Shown here one piece after another: positions 1 to 10,987 of a stretch of DNA of 64,000 nucleotides. How positions within the stretch are numbered: position 1 is the first letter of the stretch; each line of letters begins with the position of its first letter. The stretch is from Pyropia yezoensis. Lineage: Eukaryota > Rhodophyta > Bangiophyceae > Bangiales > Bangiaceae. The notes under the pieces are model-generated. The model saw only the letters and a program-made list of their open reading frames with translations, did no database searches and was not told where the DNA came from. The DNA is taken from NCBI GenBank assembly GCA_009829735.1, contig CM020619.1:2548590-2612589 (forward strand), in the 5' to 3' direction. Both the position numbers and the translations under genes were made by a program.

Positions 1-1385
1 GAATGACAACTATGCCGCTCTCAAAGAACTAAGTAACGCCTGGTTCCCGGATATTGAGGACCTGCGTGAAGCAGGGCTGCTCGTCGGTGGCGAGCCTCGC
101 GCGGTGCGGGTCATCCTGACGGGCGACTACTCTTGGCTGACCAGCTGGTCGGGGCACTCGGGACCCAGCAGCCGATGGCCTTGTCTGTGGTGTACAGCAG
201 TGGCGCAGCGGACGGCCACGAACGGGGAGAATGTGACAGACCACGGCTGTATCCAGGACGCCAGCCGCTCTGCGGGTCAGCCACGTGCGCTGCCTCACGC
301 GGCGGACATGCGACGGCTGTACAGTGGTGGTGATAACGCCTCCCTGGTGCCCCCGCTGGCCCCGAGACGCCACCTCTCCATTGAGCGTCGCCCACTGATG
401 CTGGTGGACTGTGCGGACATTGCGCCGCTGCCACTCCACCTTACCCTGGGCATCACCGTATGGATGCTACATCTGGCGGTCGAGGCAGTGGTGTATGCCC
501 ATGGTGACGCGGCTGGGGAGGCGTTTTGCGTCCAGCTCGGCGACTTGCTACGCGCTGTCGCGGGGGTGTCCCCAGCTCTCTATTTTGGCGGGGCTTTTGA
601 GGGCAAGGAGTGTCAGCGCATCGGCCGCAAGCTGTCGGCAATTTGTGACCTACTCGACGGTCACGCCTACGCGAGGCATGCGGCGGCGTTTCGGCATGCC
701 TCCACCATGTGGAAGGACCTCCTGCCCACCCTCACCCGAGCGGCAGACGTCCCTGCCAATGAGATTGAGGCCTTCGCGCGGGGCGCGGCGGGTTTTGTGG
801 CCGCGCTCAAGACCTCCTTTGAGTGGGTGCGGATTACACCCAAGCTGCATGTGCTGGCCTGCCACTCGCCGCAGTTTCTGCGACGATTTCGGAGCCTCGG
901 ACGGTACAGCGGGGCAACGCCTGGAGACGCTGCACGGGAGATTCAACCGCGATGCTGCGCTGTACCCGGCGGCCACCTTCCTGGGCAGCTGTCGTACGTT
1001 TGTGAAGCTGTCAGCCATTGGGGGGGTGGTCAGCGATGACGCATTCAACCACGGGGCCCGGCGCAAGCCGGCCGCGCCTGGGGCCAGGCAAGCAACCAAG
1101 ACAGACGACCGGCGCTGCCGTGCCAGTAAGGAGAATGCGGGCCTCATCATCTCATCCAGCACCTGTCTGGACAAGGCCGCCGCTGACATTGCGAAGTGGG
1201 TGGTCAATATTACCGCTGAGGCGGCGACAAGAATCAGGGCCTACCATAAGCGTATGGACGCTGGCACGGGGCAGCCGGGCTCTGGGTCCCCAGACGGCGA
1301 GGATGATGGCCTGCTGCCAGATATTGTGTCGAGGCAGGTAATGGAGCTGTTGGGTTGGAGCTTGCAAGATGAGGGAGCGTGGTGA
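1..1385 (+). pseudogene. Broken transposase-like gene of a DNA transposon (3' part)
   Basis: A reading frame open from the window edge encodes an element-type protein. Its landmarks are a GDYSWL...CLWC stretch near the start, an LHLTLGITVWMLH stretch, a GGAFEGKECQRI stretch, and a KLHVLACHSPQF block typical of large transposon proteins. Around position 905 the conserved run leaves this frame (RFRSLG) and continues in the overlapping frame (ETLHGRFNRDAALYP...), ending at the stop near 1385, so at least one frame change is present. The 5' end lies outside the window. I know the motif style from uncharacterised transposon proteins of algae and animals but cannot name the superfamily; KDZ-like is one possibility. 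A terminal inverted repeat 320 bp downstream (1708-1721) fits the right end of the element. Confidence 0.55.
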
Positions 1386-1707
1386 CCAGTAAATGAGAGC
1401 CGCTGGAGCGCGACACCGACAGTAAATTGTTTTCCGCTGTGGTCGGCGGTGCGTCCACGCCACAGGCCGCGACCAGTGGAGCCCATCGCGTGAAGACATT
1501 TAAAGAGTGGCGCACCAAACTTTGACTGTTTTCTGTCGCGGCGGGCTTCCTCAACCACCCGTGCGGGTGATTCGCCGTCACCTGGCGCCAATCCGCGTCT
1601 TCCAGGCATCTGATGGATGACAGCGCCCCGAGGACATGAAAAGGCACGATGAATTCTCTCTGAACCAATCAGCGGTCGAGAATGCCGTAAGACCGCAAAA
1701 GGGGGGT

Positions 1708-1721
1708 CTTAACTAGGGGTG
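1708..1721. repeat. Right terminal repeat of the transposon carrying the 1-1385 gene
   Basis: On the minus strand this reads CACCCCTAGTTAAG. It matches 13 of 14 bases of the terminus CACGCCTAGTTAAG found at both ends of the 10031-10987 element. The subterminal bases also agree: a CCAAT.AG..G.CGAG block lies inside this end and inside the right end of that element. No matching left end is visible, so it should lie beyond the window start. Confidence 0.6.
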
Positions 1722-2217
1722 AGGGAAGGGGGCGGCCAGGAGAGGGTAAAGGCCTGTCGACGCGCGCGCCCGGCGCTCGGTCCCCCCGGTCTCGTGCGCA
1801 GCACGAACCGCGACAGAGAAAGGGGGCCTCTTGCCCTCGTACCAGGCACGTCATCTGAGAAGGACAATGGGGGGGTGGCTGCAGCGCTCGCTCTCCGTCG
1901 GTACGCCGTCGCCCGGGTGGGCACACCTGCGGTTGGCGGCGGACACAACAAGCGCAGCTGCCGCGGCGCCCGGCTCGACCTCCGCTGAGGCCCGTTCGCA
2001 GAAGCTCTTCGCAGATGATGCCCCCCGGGATTCGACGATCCTATTGGCTGGCGGCTTGCGGCGGGGCCCCGCGGTGCATCCCGGCACCTCAACATACGCG
2101 GCTACGCCGCGTACATACAGTATTTATGTTGACTCGCGGGGCCCCGCTGGGGTGCGCTGGCGGAAATGCCAGAAAACAATATTTGAGCCATTCAAGTTCT
2201 GTCAATACCATCCAATT
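1722..2217. other. Non-coding stretch between the transposon end and an LTR-element fossil
   Basis: The sequence is GC-rich and its reading frames are short and overlap on both strands, so I see no credible gene. It may be host DNA flanking the two elements. Confidence 0.4.
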
Positions 2218-3452
2218 TTATATCAATGAGTCGTCATTTAGAGTGTCTTGCCGCTCGACGTCGGCAGCAACATCCGTGAATGGTTGTCCCACTCCCACTT
2301 GTGGGGCACTCAGCACACTCCCAGACTGCAGAACCCACCCGTCAGACACCAGTGACTGTAAATTGGACATTCGCTGCTGCGGGTGACCTCCACGCCCGCG
2401 CCCCGCTCTTGATCGTCTCGTGCGCGGGGGGGGCAACTCCACCTTGGTTTGTCGCGGGTTTCCCCGTCGTACGGCACCTGCTTCTGGTGCTGGTGGCCGC
2501 GGTGGGCGGTAGCGATGACGTCTGCGGCGGCGGCAGCGGTGGCGGCGACGCGGCGGCGCCCGCGGAAGTGGTAGGACTGACGCGCGTGTGCCGGGCGCTG
2601 GTGGTGGAGCCCGCGGTGGAAGTGCGCGCCACGCTCCTCCGCGTCGCACCGGTGCTGCGGGCGGCCGCGGCGGCCACGGCCGTCTGAGGCAGTGGCACCA
2701 GGGGCTGGATGCCTTGCGTTGCGCCGCTGCCCGTCGAGACTCCTCCGGGATGAGCGGGCATGAGAACACCCAGTGTTGGGGGTCTCCGCACAACATACAT
2801 CCGGACGTGCCGCCGTCCCGGGCGTCCGCGTCGGGGTTGCTCCATAGGTCCGGTTCCCTGCCTCGGGCGCCCGAGTGCCTGCCCCTTGGTAGGCCTTGGG
2901 TCCCGGTGCAAAACGGAACATGGACTCCCCCAACCGGCTGGTCCTACCCACAATGTGCAGAGATGCCTCCGTACGCACCGCCCATGTCGGCAGGGGCTGG
3001 TGGGGGTTACCCGTACCCGGGGCATACCCCGTAGTCCGTACATACGGGACTCGACGGCCCGCACCCTCGCTGACCTGGAACTAGGTCCCAGCCGGGGCAA
3101 TGTACGCTACCGTACCTTGCTCATCAATCACCGGCGTCGCCGGTAGCAACAGGTGGCCCTGTTGGTCGACTAGAGGTTCATCCTCACCCGTGGGGGCATA
3201 CTCGGTCGCCACCAGTACTGGTGCGGCCTCACGTTCCACCTTTTCTTGCCTCGGTACCGGGGTAAGATGGGGTTTGCCTCCCTCACCCTTGGGCTTCGGG
3301 GCCAAGGCACACTCCGGGTGTAGCATCCGGTAGGCGTCCCTCAGGGACTTGCACATATGCATCAGTCGATTGAAGTTCGTCCGAGCCGTGTTGGCTCCCC
3401 GTGCGGATATCCGCACATAGTTGGGTACTCCTGCGAACGGGATGGCCCGTAG

Positions 3453-4634
3453 CTACCCTTCGCCGAGGAGCTTCCCCAGCTCGTAGTCGAGCTCTTGGAT
3501 CCGGCGTCCGAACATCTCCTCATCCCCCCAGGACTGGGCGGTGGCGGTCCGAAGGGCCCGGTAGTGGTCTTCGCACTTGTCCACACTGAGGTAGCTGCTA
3601 AGCAGCTCCTTCAGAATACCACAGTAATCTATGGGGGTGGCTGCGACCCTCATTCCCGGAATCGCGGATGCCTGGAGGAGGATGCCTCGTACCCGTTCGT
3701 TAACAAAGATCGGGAGGATCTCCAGAGCTAGCCCATCGTTAACGAGTGCCTTGTCTGCTGCTGCCTTCAAGCTAGTCACGAAGCCAACGACTGCCAACGT
3801 GCGTCCGTTCGGGCCCCCGAACATAGGGACTCCCTTCATCAGGGTCTGCATGGAGCGGATCACTCGGTACGAGGTAGTACGCATCGATTCCGACACGGTA
3901 GCGGATCGGTCTTCCAAACGATAACATTCAGGAGTCAGTACCGACCTGAAGACTTCGTTCACGATCTCCGTGTCAGCGTCCTGGATATCCAGTCGCTTGG
4001 CCAGCTGATGAGTAAACTCATCGGACTCCATCCGCTTCAGTAAGCTCGCAGTTACCTGCGCTGTCATCGCTTGCACCAGTAACGCTGGAACTTCCGGCAT
4101 CGGCGCCTCGGGTACCTGAGTCGCTTGGCTTCCGTCGTCGAGGGGGTACTGCGATACGGTACCGCCTCCCCCCATCGCCGACTCTGTTCCGGCGTAAGTA
4201 TCCGCCGGACCATGTCCGCGGAGCCCGCTCTGGTTTCTCCGAGCGTAGCCCTCCGTATGGCTACGTTCCAACTCGGCTGACGAGTTGGATCCATAACCCG
4301 CCGTGTCCGGGGGTTGACCGGGAGTAGCAATACCGGGGTCGACTCTGGTGGACTCCGAAAGTAGTCCGGCCGGTTCGAACCGTACCGGTGTGGGAGGAAC
4401 ACAAAGGGGTACCGTCGTGTGGCGTGTTGACATCAGCACAGCCATTGCGTCCTCCGTACGCTCCTGACGGGCGTCGAGTCCGGTGAACTGGGCCTCGATG
4501 CGGGCCAATGATGCCATCAGGGAGTCCCCTGGTGAAGGTGGCGGCGGAGTGAGGTCGGCAGAAGACGGTTGAGGCGGTCCGCCGCCCCCGGCCGTCCGCG
4601 CCGTACCAATCGTCGATCCAGCACCGGAGAGCAT
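3453..4634 (-). pseudogene. Gag-like region of the inner LTR element
   Basis: About 390 residues: a Pro/Ser/Gly-rich start, then a helix-rich core (for example LVQAMTAQVTASLLKRMES and YRLEDRSATVSESMR) of the kind seen in retroelement capsid domains. Further gag-like sequence continues downstream on the same strand (about 3416-2340). It includes a CX2CX4HX4C zinc knuckle (CMLCGDPQHWVFSC) near 2760-2800, which binds nucleic acid in Gag proteins. Assignment rests on the knuckle, on the position after an LTR and primer site, and on the lack of any host-family match I recognise. Treated as a fossil. Confidence 0.5.
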
Positions 4635-4974
4635 CGGCGTCTCAATGTTGTCGATCGGGTTTACCGATCCCGGTTCCCGGGTTCAGCTCCGGGGTCGGCG
4701 TCGACGCCGGTCCGTCATCTTGAACGTTCCCCGTCCCTTGGGTAGACATAGTCACAATCAGTCAACCGACGTAACAGTCACCACGAATAAGAGAGCGAGG
4801 GGGTAGTTGGGGGAGAGTAACAGTAGATCGCAGTCAAACGCAACCACTCAACATAATCAACCAGATCGCAGCACCACGAGTACAAGAAAAAGACCGGATC
4901 CCTATCCGTGTGCCAGGACCGAAGACGGCGTCACCACAAGGGTGACGGAAACCCGTCCCCTGCTGCTCTACCAA

Positions 4975-5336
4975 TGTAGCACAATAGGTATCCGCTGCAC
5001 GTCCACTCTCAGGGAACACTCACCAAGGGGGATCGGCACCAACGTCACCGGGAGGCCAAGGTTGCTATCCTTGGAGCGCAAGCCACGGGACCAAGATGGG
5101 AGGCCAAAAGGGAGGCGTTTGTTGTTCTACCATGGCCGGCGTTGGATTCGCCGCCGGCCACCTCGTTATAAACTCTCGGAGACGCTCCTAACTACCCTCC
5201 ACCCCAAGATGCAAGTCCCTCTGGTCATACGTAACTTATAGATACCGTGACCAATACGGACTCCCAAATTGAAAGTTAAGGGTTCGAAGTAGTCCCCCTG
5301 TATTAGGGTCACAATACTGTCATCCATATTGCTACA
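4975..5336 (-). repeat. LTR of the inner retroelement
   Basis: A 362-bp segment begins TGTAGCA and ends TTGCTACA on the plus strand, giving the TG...CA ends and short inverted repeats expected of an LTR. A sequence matching a primer-binding site (TGGTAGAGCAGCAGGGG on the minus strand, 4957-4973) lies one base inside. The homologous Gypsy protease sequence resumes at the next base after 5336, which fixes this LTR boundary. Confidence 0.65.
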
Positions 5337-6360
5337 GGCGTTCAACTTGAACCCTCAACCTGGGTGGAACATTCTCCATGTTCACGTGGGGTCGAGGAGA
5401 GGCGGCCGGCTTGGCTTGGTGCTTCTCCTTTCCAGACTTCGGGTCGCTACTCGCGCCCGCGTTGAGGGTGACCGCTACTACTGGTCCCTCATGTTGGTCG
5501 ATATAGCCAAACTTGGCTCCCGACTTGAAGTTCTTGAGCGACGAGTTCAGGTTCATAACCGGGATCCTCCACGGGACTCCGGCTTTGGAGTCCATCGTGC
5601 CAAGGGCAACATGCACTTGGTGCTTGCGAGCAAGACGGGGGTAAGGGTGCACCAACCCGTTCCCCGTATAATCAGTTACAACGTCAACGTGCGCCACCGA
5701 GTTGGGGGGCAACGTGACTTTGCGGGCTAAACGCAGGGTAGCAGTAAACCGTTCCCTCACAGAGCAAACAGGCTTCGACTGTGAGACTGTCACAGGAGCC
5801 ACAGACTTTCCCTTACCAAGGATGGGGATAGTCTCCCCATTCATCAACTTGACCCAGTACTCGGGGCCACAGATCAAAGGCACTTGTGTTACGACATAAG
5901 GGGTACCCAGAAGCAGGGGTACCGATATATTCTCAACTACACCATAGGTCACGTCGACCTCATGGGTTCCCAATCTAGTTGGTAGGGTCACGGCACCAAC
6001 AATGGGAAGTAGCCCACCATTGATGTCAATCATATGGTCGGCCTTAGACCTCCAGCGTTGGAGCTTTATCTCCTTGGGTAATAGCGACTTGCGTATGAAA
6101 GAGGCTCCTGAACCGGTATCAAGTACGATACGGGCACAACAGGCACGGCCGGGGGCTAGTTGCACGCGGCCAGCCACCTGGAAGTTCTCACCCGTCAGCA
6201 CCGCGATGACCCGACGTGGGTTTACGTTCTTGGGGAGTCCTACCCGAGGTGGGCGGACTCCCTTAGGTCGGCGCAGTATCGGGCAGGGTTGGTTCGTCCT
6301 CTTGACCCACTTGGCCGAGGCAGCCGTTGTGAGCTTAGGACGGCCAGCTCCAACGGTCAT
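5337..6360 (-). pseudogene. Retropepsin-containing pol start of the Gypsy element
   Basis: About 340 residues with the retroviral-type aspartic protease signature DTGSGASFI and a downstream LLLGTPYV stretch matching the conserved second half of retropepsins. A block near the lower-coordinate end (MENVPPRLRVQV) is shared with the plus-strand copy at 43.5-44.6 kb, where it precedes the RT domain. Retropepsins cut the Gag-Pol polyprotein. Fossil. Confidence 0.75.
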
Positions 6361-7165
6361 TCGTTTCCCGCCGGCTTGGCGTCGGAATCCGAGGGCGAAG
6401 GGGAAGACGACGAGTCCGAGGATGACGTGTCCGCGCCTTCCGCCGAGGGTGTGGTGACCGCCACTACCGGTCGAGGTACATGTAGGGACCCTATGGGCCC
6501 TCCACGTGGGGGGACCTCGAAGAGATCGCGTCGCACCCCTGTGCCCACCTTCCTAGTGAGGAGGACGGGGCCGAATTGGCCCCTTGGGATTTTACTGGCT
6601 TCCGATTGGTCCCCTCCTATGGAGATGGGACCGGGTCGCCATTGGTTCTGGAGCCCATGTTGGGATTTCCAGTGTATGGGAATTTCCCCTGACCGGAATT
6701 GGCCATTGGTCAATATTCCGGGATGGGATGCATTTGGGGTTTGGATTTTGATTGTGTATTGTGCGTGATTGTGAGATTGGGGAGATCTTGAGTGTTGGCA
6801 CTGATGTCCGGCGGGGCTCCTCTTCCCCGTATCTTGGAGATTCCTGCCCCGCTGGCAGGGATGATCCGTGGGGGAGGGGGCCCTCCGGACATGTTGGAGG
6901 GTTTTGATTGGCTCGCACGTGGCCCGGGTTGGAGGGTTGCTGGGTGCGGGTGAGAGAGGGTAAGAGTGTGCGTGCGGGTGCGCGTTGCTTCCCCCTTCGA
7001 AAAAAACAGACTTGCGTGTGCTTGAACACTGTCGTCCTGGTCGCGGATCCCCGCGTGAACCAGCCAGGCGGTCGGCGGTTCGGTATCTCTCCTGCCTCCC
7101 CGCGTTCTTGGTGGGTTGTTTCTCTGTGTGTTCTGGGTGCTAGGCGCCTAAGGTACGTAAAACCC
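6361..7165 (-). other. Spacer between gag and protease regions of the Gypsy fossil
   Basis: On the minus strand part of it reads as a Ser/Asp-rich, Pro-rich stretch (about 6357-6713) without a recognisable domain. The rest shows no coding signal I can support. It belongs to the element by position. Confidence 0.4.
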
Positions 7166-9040
7166 CTACAGTACACCCTCGCGGCGTGAACGTACTTCGT
7201 TCGTAGCCGACTTCTTAGTCGCATTCTTAGCGAGTTGTTGAATGCGGTTACTCAACATAGGGCAATCATATGTCCAGTGTCCATCGGAGTTGCAGTTCCA
7301 ACACCGATTGTCAGTTCCCGGAGGGGTCTTCCCGACTTGGGAAGCCGATGAGGTACCCTGGGAAGCTCCCACGGCAGCTACTACCCTCTCATTGCGGATT
7401 CGGCGTGCCTCTCCTAGCTCTCTGGCCTGGCGCGCCTCTTCTCTTTCTTTGGCCAACTCGGCCTGACGCTCCTGGCGTTGCTCCTCCCGCAAATTGCGGT
7501 AGGCCTCACCTCTGCGGTAGGCAAACCTGGCCAACTTGGCTAGTGTCGCCCGGGCAGTATTATGCTCCCGGGTCTCCCTACGGACTGACCAATGGAGACC
7601 CTCCACAAACCGACTCTTCACCACAGCTTGTAGATGAAGAAAGCCACAAAGGTTATTGAGCTTACGGACCCGCTCCGCAAAGGACAACTCGTCCTCAGTC
7701 TCTTCTTGATGAGCTTGCGTAAACTCCTCGACTTGAGAAGCCAACGCTGCTTCATCCACCATAGCTCTCAACAACCAGTTGACGAGCTCCAAGTAGGACA
7801 TCACCTCACCAGCGCCTCCACTTGAGGAACTGGGCATGACGGACATGAGTTCTGTCCGTAGGTCGCCCTTGGTAATCTCCTGTTGCATGTAGAAAGCCAT
7901 GCCCTCACTTATGGCATTGTCGTCACAGGCTTTTGTGAAACGACGTAGAAACTCAAAGAAACGGAGGGGGGGAGTTCCATCCCACTCCGCTTTGTGCCCA
8001 AAAGAGTGAGCTGCATTCTTCTTGGCACGGCCCATAGCTCGGGCCTGACTAGGACCGTACGCCACCGACTTGTTGTGGAGGGCGTAGGTCTCACAGTCAA
8101 AGATCCTCTGATAGACCGGGTTGGCCACCTGGATCTTGGGAGGCACCTCACGTTGAGAGAAAAGCCGCTGAGGCAATGGGATAAGTTGACCCGCAGTGCC
8201 TGTCGTCTGCCGCGGCGAGCTTGGTGTAGCCACCGGCGTTTCCGAGGGGAACTCCCCCGTGAAGGGCGTGCGCCCCACCGAGAATGGTGTGGCTCCCTCG
8301 TTGGGAGTCACAGGTGTCGCCCCCGGTTCGGGGCGACCCGAGACAAGCGTAGGGAGGGATTCCCCCTGCGTCTGCGGGCTCGAAAGCCCCAGTCCAGTCT
8401 GGACATTGAGACCATCAGGCAAACTCGCCACATTCTGATTCAGAATAGTATTTGTCATCGTGACCACCAGGTCCGGCAAAGTCTGCCGCAACACAGTGGT
8501 CGCCTCCCGACGGACAGTTTCCGCGAGGAGGGGATTATCGGCTCCAGTTGAGTCTCGGTCCGCGTCCGAAAGTCCACCTGAGGGGTAACCACGGTCCTCA
8601 GGGGTCTCAACCGGGGGCATGGGCGCGAGCCCATCGCCGACCAACGGAGGTCCGTCGTCCTCCGAAAGCATAGTTGACGACGGCTCCAAGCCAAAGCTGG
8701 CTCCAACCCGAGTGGATCCCGCGGGGACAGTCCTCTCACCTTGGGACGTTCCCGTTGAGTGTACTACACGGTGGCCGGACTTCGGCCCACCAACACCAGA
8801 TTTGCCACCCGAATGAACTCCCGACTGAGTCGGGCTGGCCTGTTGCCCGCCCGTACTTCCAGTCCTGCTGGCTTGAGGGACCTCTAGTCCCTCTGCGACC
8901 CCAGGTGCACCTGCCTGTGTCTCACCAGTATTCAAAGGCACTGAAGTACGTGCGTCACCCGTGTACTCCCCAGACGAGACGACGGGGGGTCCGAACCAGC
9001 CATGTTGGCTAACGATCCGTATGACACGGTCCAAGTCCAC
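7166..9040 (-). pseudogene. Gag of the Gypsy element with CCHC zinc knuckle
   Basis: About 620 residues: a long disordered N-terminal half rich in Gly, Thr and Pro, a helical capsid-like core (FFEFLRRFTKACDD..., ELSFAERVRKLNNLCGF, FVEGLHWSVRRETREH), a charged coiled-coil-like segment rich in Arg/Glu, and a CX2CX4HX4C knuckle, CWNCNSDGHWTYDC, near the C-terminus. This is the normal Gag order of matrix/capsid then nucleocapsid. The first codon is uncertain. It lies just downstream of the LTR and primer site on the same strand. Fossil, although this part reads openly. Confidence 0.75.
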
Positions 9041-9122
9041 CGTTCCTCTGAGACAGAGGGCCCCCTACAGCAGGGTGCACCCGGAGGTAAAGTTTACCTC
9101 TGTCCCCTGCTGCTCCACCAAA

Positions 9123-9582
9123 TGTGGCAAAAACCACTCGCACACGCGACACCGTAGTTGGGGCGGTGCGCAAGGGCTGCCTCCCGGGTCGGGGGAACCG
9201 GAAGAAGTGCAAGTCGCACACACTCTGTCCCTGTTGTGGGGCAATCCCCCCACTGACAAACAAGAAGATGGTGTGTGGGCCAACAGTTTCTTGGTCGGGA
9301 CGGGGAAGCGAGGCCAAGCCCTCCCCTTATCCCCCCAGGGTCCCCTCAGAATCTCGCCACTCAGAATCTCCGACCCCAGCACCTGCCCACCGGGCCACAC
9401 GAAAATTCAAGACGATAAATGCAGAAAACCCTCAAATCCAAGTTGGATTTACTACTAAGCTAACTATCCCAAACTTAGGGAATATGGACCCAAATGCATG
9501 ACGAGGAACGGGTCAGGCTAGTGGCCTGCCGCCCCTTGCATGGCACGTGTTGCCCCCCTACCCGGGAGTCAATACTGCCACA
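9123..9582 (-). repeat. 5' LTR of the Gypsy fossil
   Basis: A 460-bp segment begins TGTGGCA and ends TGCCACA (perfect 7-bp inverted ends). Two bases inside it lies TGGTGGAGCAGCAGGGG on the minus strand (9104-9120), a tRNA-primer-site-like sequence differing by one base in 17 from that of the nested element. Gag starts about 60 bp further on. Confidence 0.7.
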
Positions 9583-10030
9583 TGGGGGAGCGCCCTGCTG
9601 CTGGAGGAGTCGTTGGCCGGGGGCTGTTGCACCCGCGCCTCTGGGAAAGTTGGCGACAGGCGGGCTATGACCAGCAGGGGCGATGTATTGGAGTAACCGC
9701 CGAGAGATGTACCAAGCAGGCAGAAAATTAAGAGGAAGAAAACTGCTGACCACACCGCCGTGTTGTGCTTCTGGTTGCAAAGAGAGACCGCGTATGCCAA
9801 GAAGACGATCGAACTTTACTCGTCAAGCCACGAAAAACAATTCACGAGAGTGATGAAGAGAGACATTATCAGACAGATAAGCTTTCCGAAAGACAAAGGA
9901 TGTGCAATGCAGGAGCTCCTTGATCCCAGGGTGGCGTTCGGGAAGCGAAAACAGCGGACGTGCCGAGCAGGTCGGCGGGGGAGAGACCCGGTGGCGCCTG
10001 CTCTTATGCCCGCCTGGCCTCCCCCTCCCT
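9583..10030. other. Non-coding stretch flanking the Gypsy fossil
   Basis: Only short overlapping frames occur on both strands. Nothing recognisable is present. It separates the outer LTR from the next inverted-repeat element. Confidence 0.4.
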
Positions 10031-10987
10031 CACGCCTAGTTAAGGTGTGCAGCCTGGGTTTCTTTACACCAGCCTTTTCAAAGAAACGTGCAGCCCTGTG
10101 AGTGGCTGAGAAGAAAATTGGGGTCTTTTCATGACCCCAATTTTCACCCCACGCCACAGAGGCCGTGAGGGACGGTCGGGCGCAGCCCCGGTGACGCGGC
10201 CACCCGGATCTTGCGCATGAGTGTGTCCCCGCGATTGAATCTACCCAACCCCTTGCACAACATTTCCACCCCTCCCCCCCCGTGGCCTTGACGCCTCCCG
10301 CTTCAACCCCCCCCCGCCGGGGTCTGAAAGTGACAGCCCTTCCCCCATCAATAACTCCATTCCTGTCGCTGTTACCCCGGGCATTCTCAGACATCTCTGA
10401 GATGCCCCGGGGAAGCGTCTGCAGGTGTACGATGAGGGTCGAAAAGCCTCCGAGATGCAGAGGACAGTACATCCGCCACAGGTGGTAGAGTCACAGTCAG
10501 GGGGGGACTGCAGCTCCCCCGAGACGTGAAAAGACGCCCCCTGCGCCGGGCCCACCCCTGATTGACCTCGTCAACCCCGGGTGTGGCGGGTAGTGAGCCT
10601 TTGGGGGGTGCGCCGGGCGAGGGTGGTGGCCTTTGGGCGCCGTGCGAGGGGATGAGGTGGGGTGGGGGGCACTTCACCAAGGTGTGGTGTTTCGTTCCGG
10701 CAGCTGTTCTTCGAGAAACGGCTGACTCTCCACTATGCATTCTTTTCTAATCTTTTCTATTCTCACCTGCCCCACACGGCCGCGACAACGGGTGCAGGTG
10801 AACACGTGTACATTTTTCAACTTCCTGTGGCCCAAAGGAAGAAAAAGACCTGACACCTCGTTCTTGAGCCAATGCGGTGACAGAATTGCCCCTCAGAGCG
10901 ATCGAATTGATCTTCATCGGCCAATGAGGAGACGAGGGAGCCCGTAGAACCCAGGCTGCACAAGAAACGCCCTCTTAACTAGGCGTG
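10031..10987. mobile_element. Non-autonomous DNA transposon (957 bp) with terminal inverted repeats
   Basis: The left end reads CACGCCTAGTTAAG followed by GTGTGCAGCCTGGGTT. The right end, reversed, starts with the same 14 bases and, after a short insertion, repeats TGTGCAGCCTGGGTT. Flanks read CCCTCCCT on the left and CCCTCCCC on the right, a possible 7-8 bp target duplication, although the region is C-rich. No transposase is encoded. The terminus and subterminal block match the right end of the transposon at 1-1721, which suggests mobilisation by that family. Confidence 0.65.
10113..10145. repeat. Perfect 13-bp stem hairpin inside the 957-bp element
   Basis: GAAAATTGGGGTC and GACCCCAATTTTC are perfect reverse complements separated by seven bases (TTTTCAT). 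It lies about 80 bp inside the left end of the element. Confidence 0.8.

Larger units (their letters stand above)
2218..5336 (-). mobile_element. LTR-retroelement fossil (inner, nested copy)
   Basis: This is a minus-strand element made of one LTR (4975-5336), a primer-binding-site-like stretch just inside it (4957-4973), a long gag-like region (about 4634 to 3453) and further gag-like sequence down to a CCHC zinc knuckle near 2760-2800. It looks broken in a few places, and I see no second LTR or recognisable pol domains. Its LTR begins exactly where the protease region of the neighbouring Gypsy fossil stops, so it appears to have inserted into that element and is the younger of the two. The family is probably Ty3/Gypsy-like, because its priming site resembles the neighbour's, but without pol sequence this is not certain. 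Confidence 0.6.
5337..9582 (-). mobile_element. Ty3/Gypsy LTR-retrotransposon fossil (outer element)
   Basis: Minus-strand element with, in order, an LTR (9123-9582), a primer-binding site (9104-9120), a gag region with a zinc knuckle (9040-7166), a spacer and a retropepsin region (6360-5337). Ty3/Gypsy membership comes from a related copy at 43492-44600, where the same protease region runs into a typical Gypsy reverse-transcriptase start. The element is broken: beyond 5337 it is displaced by the nested element and I cannot find its remaining pol part or second LTR in the window. Confidence 0.75.
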
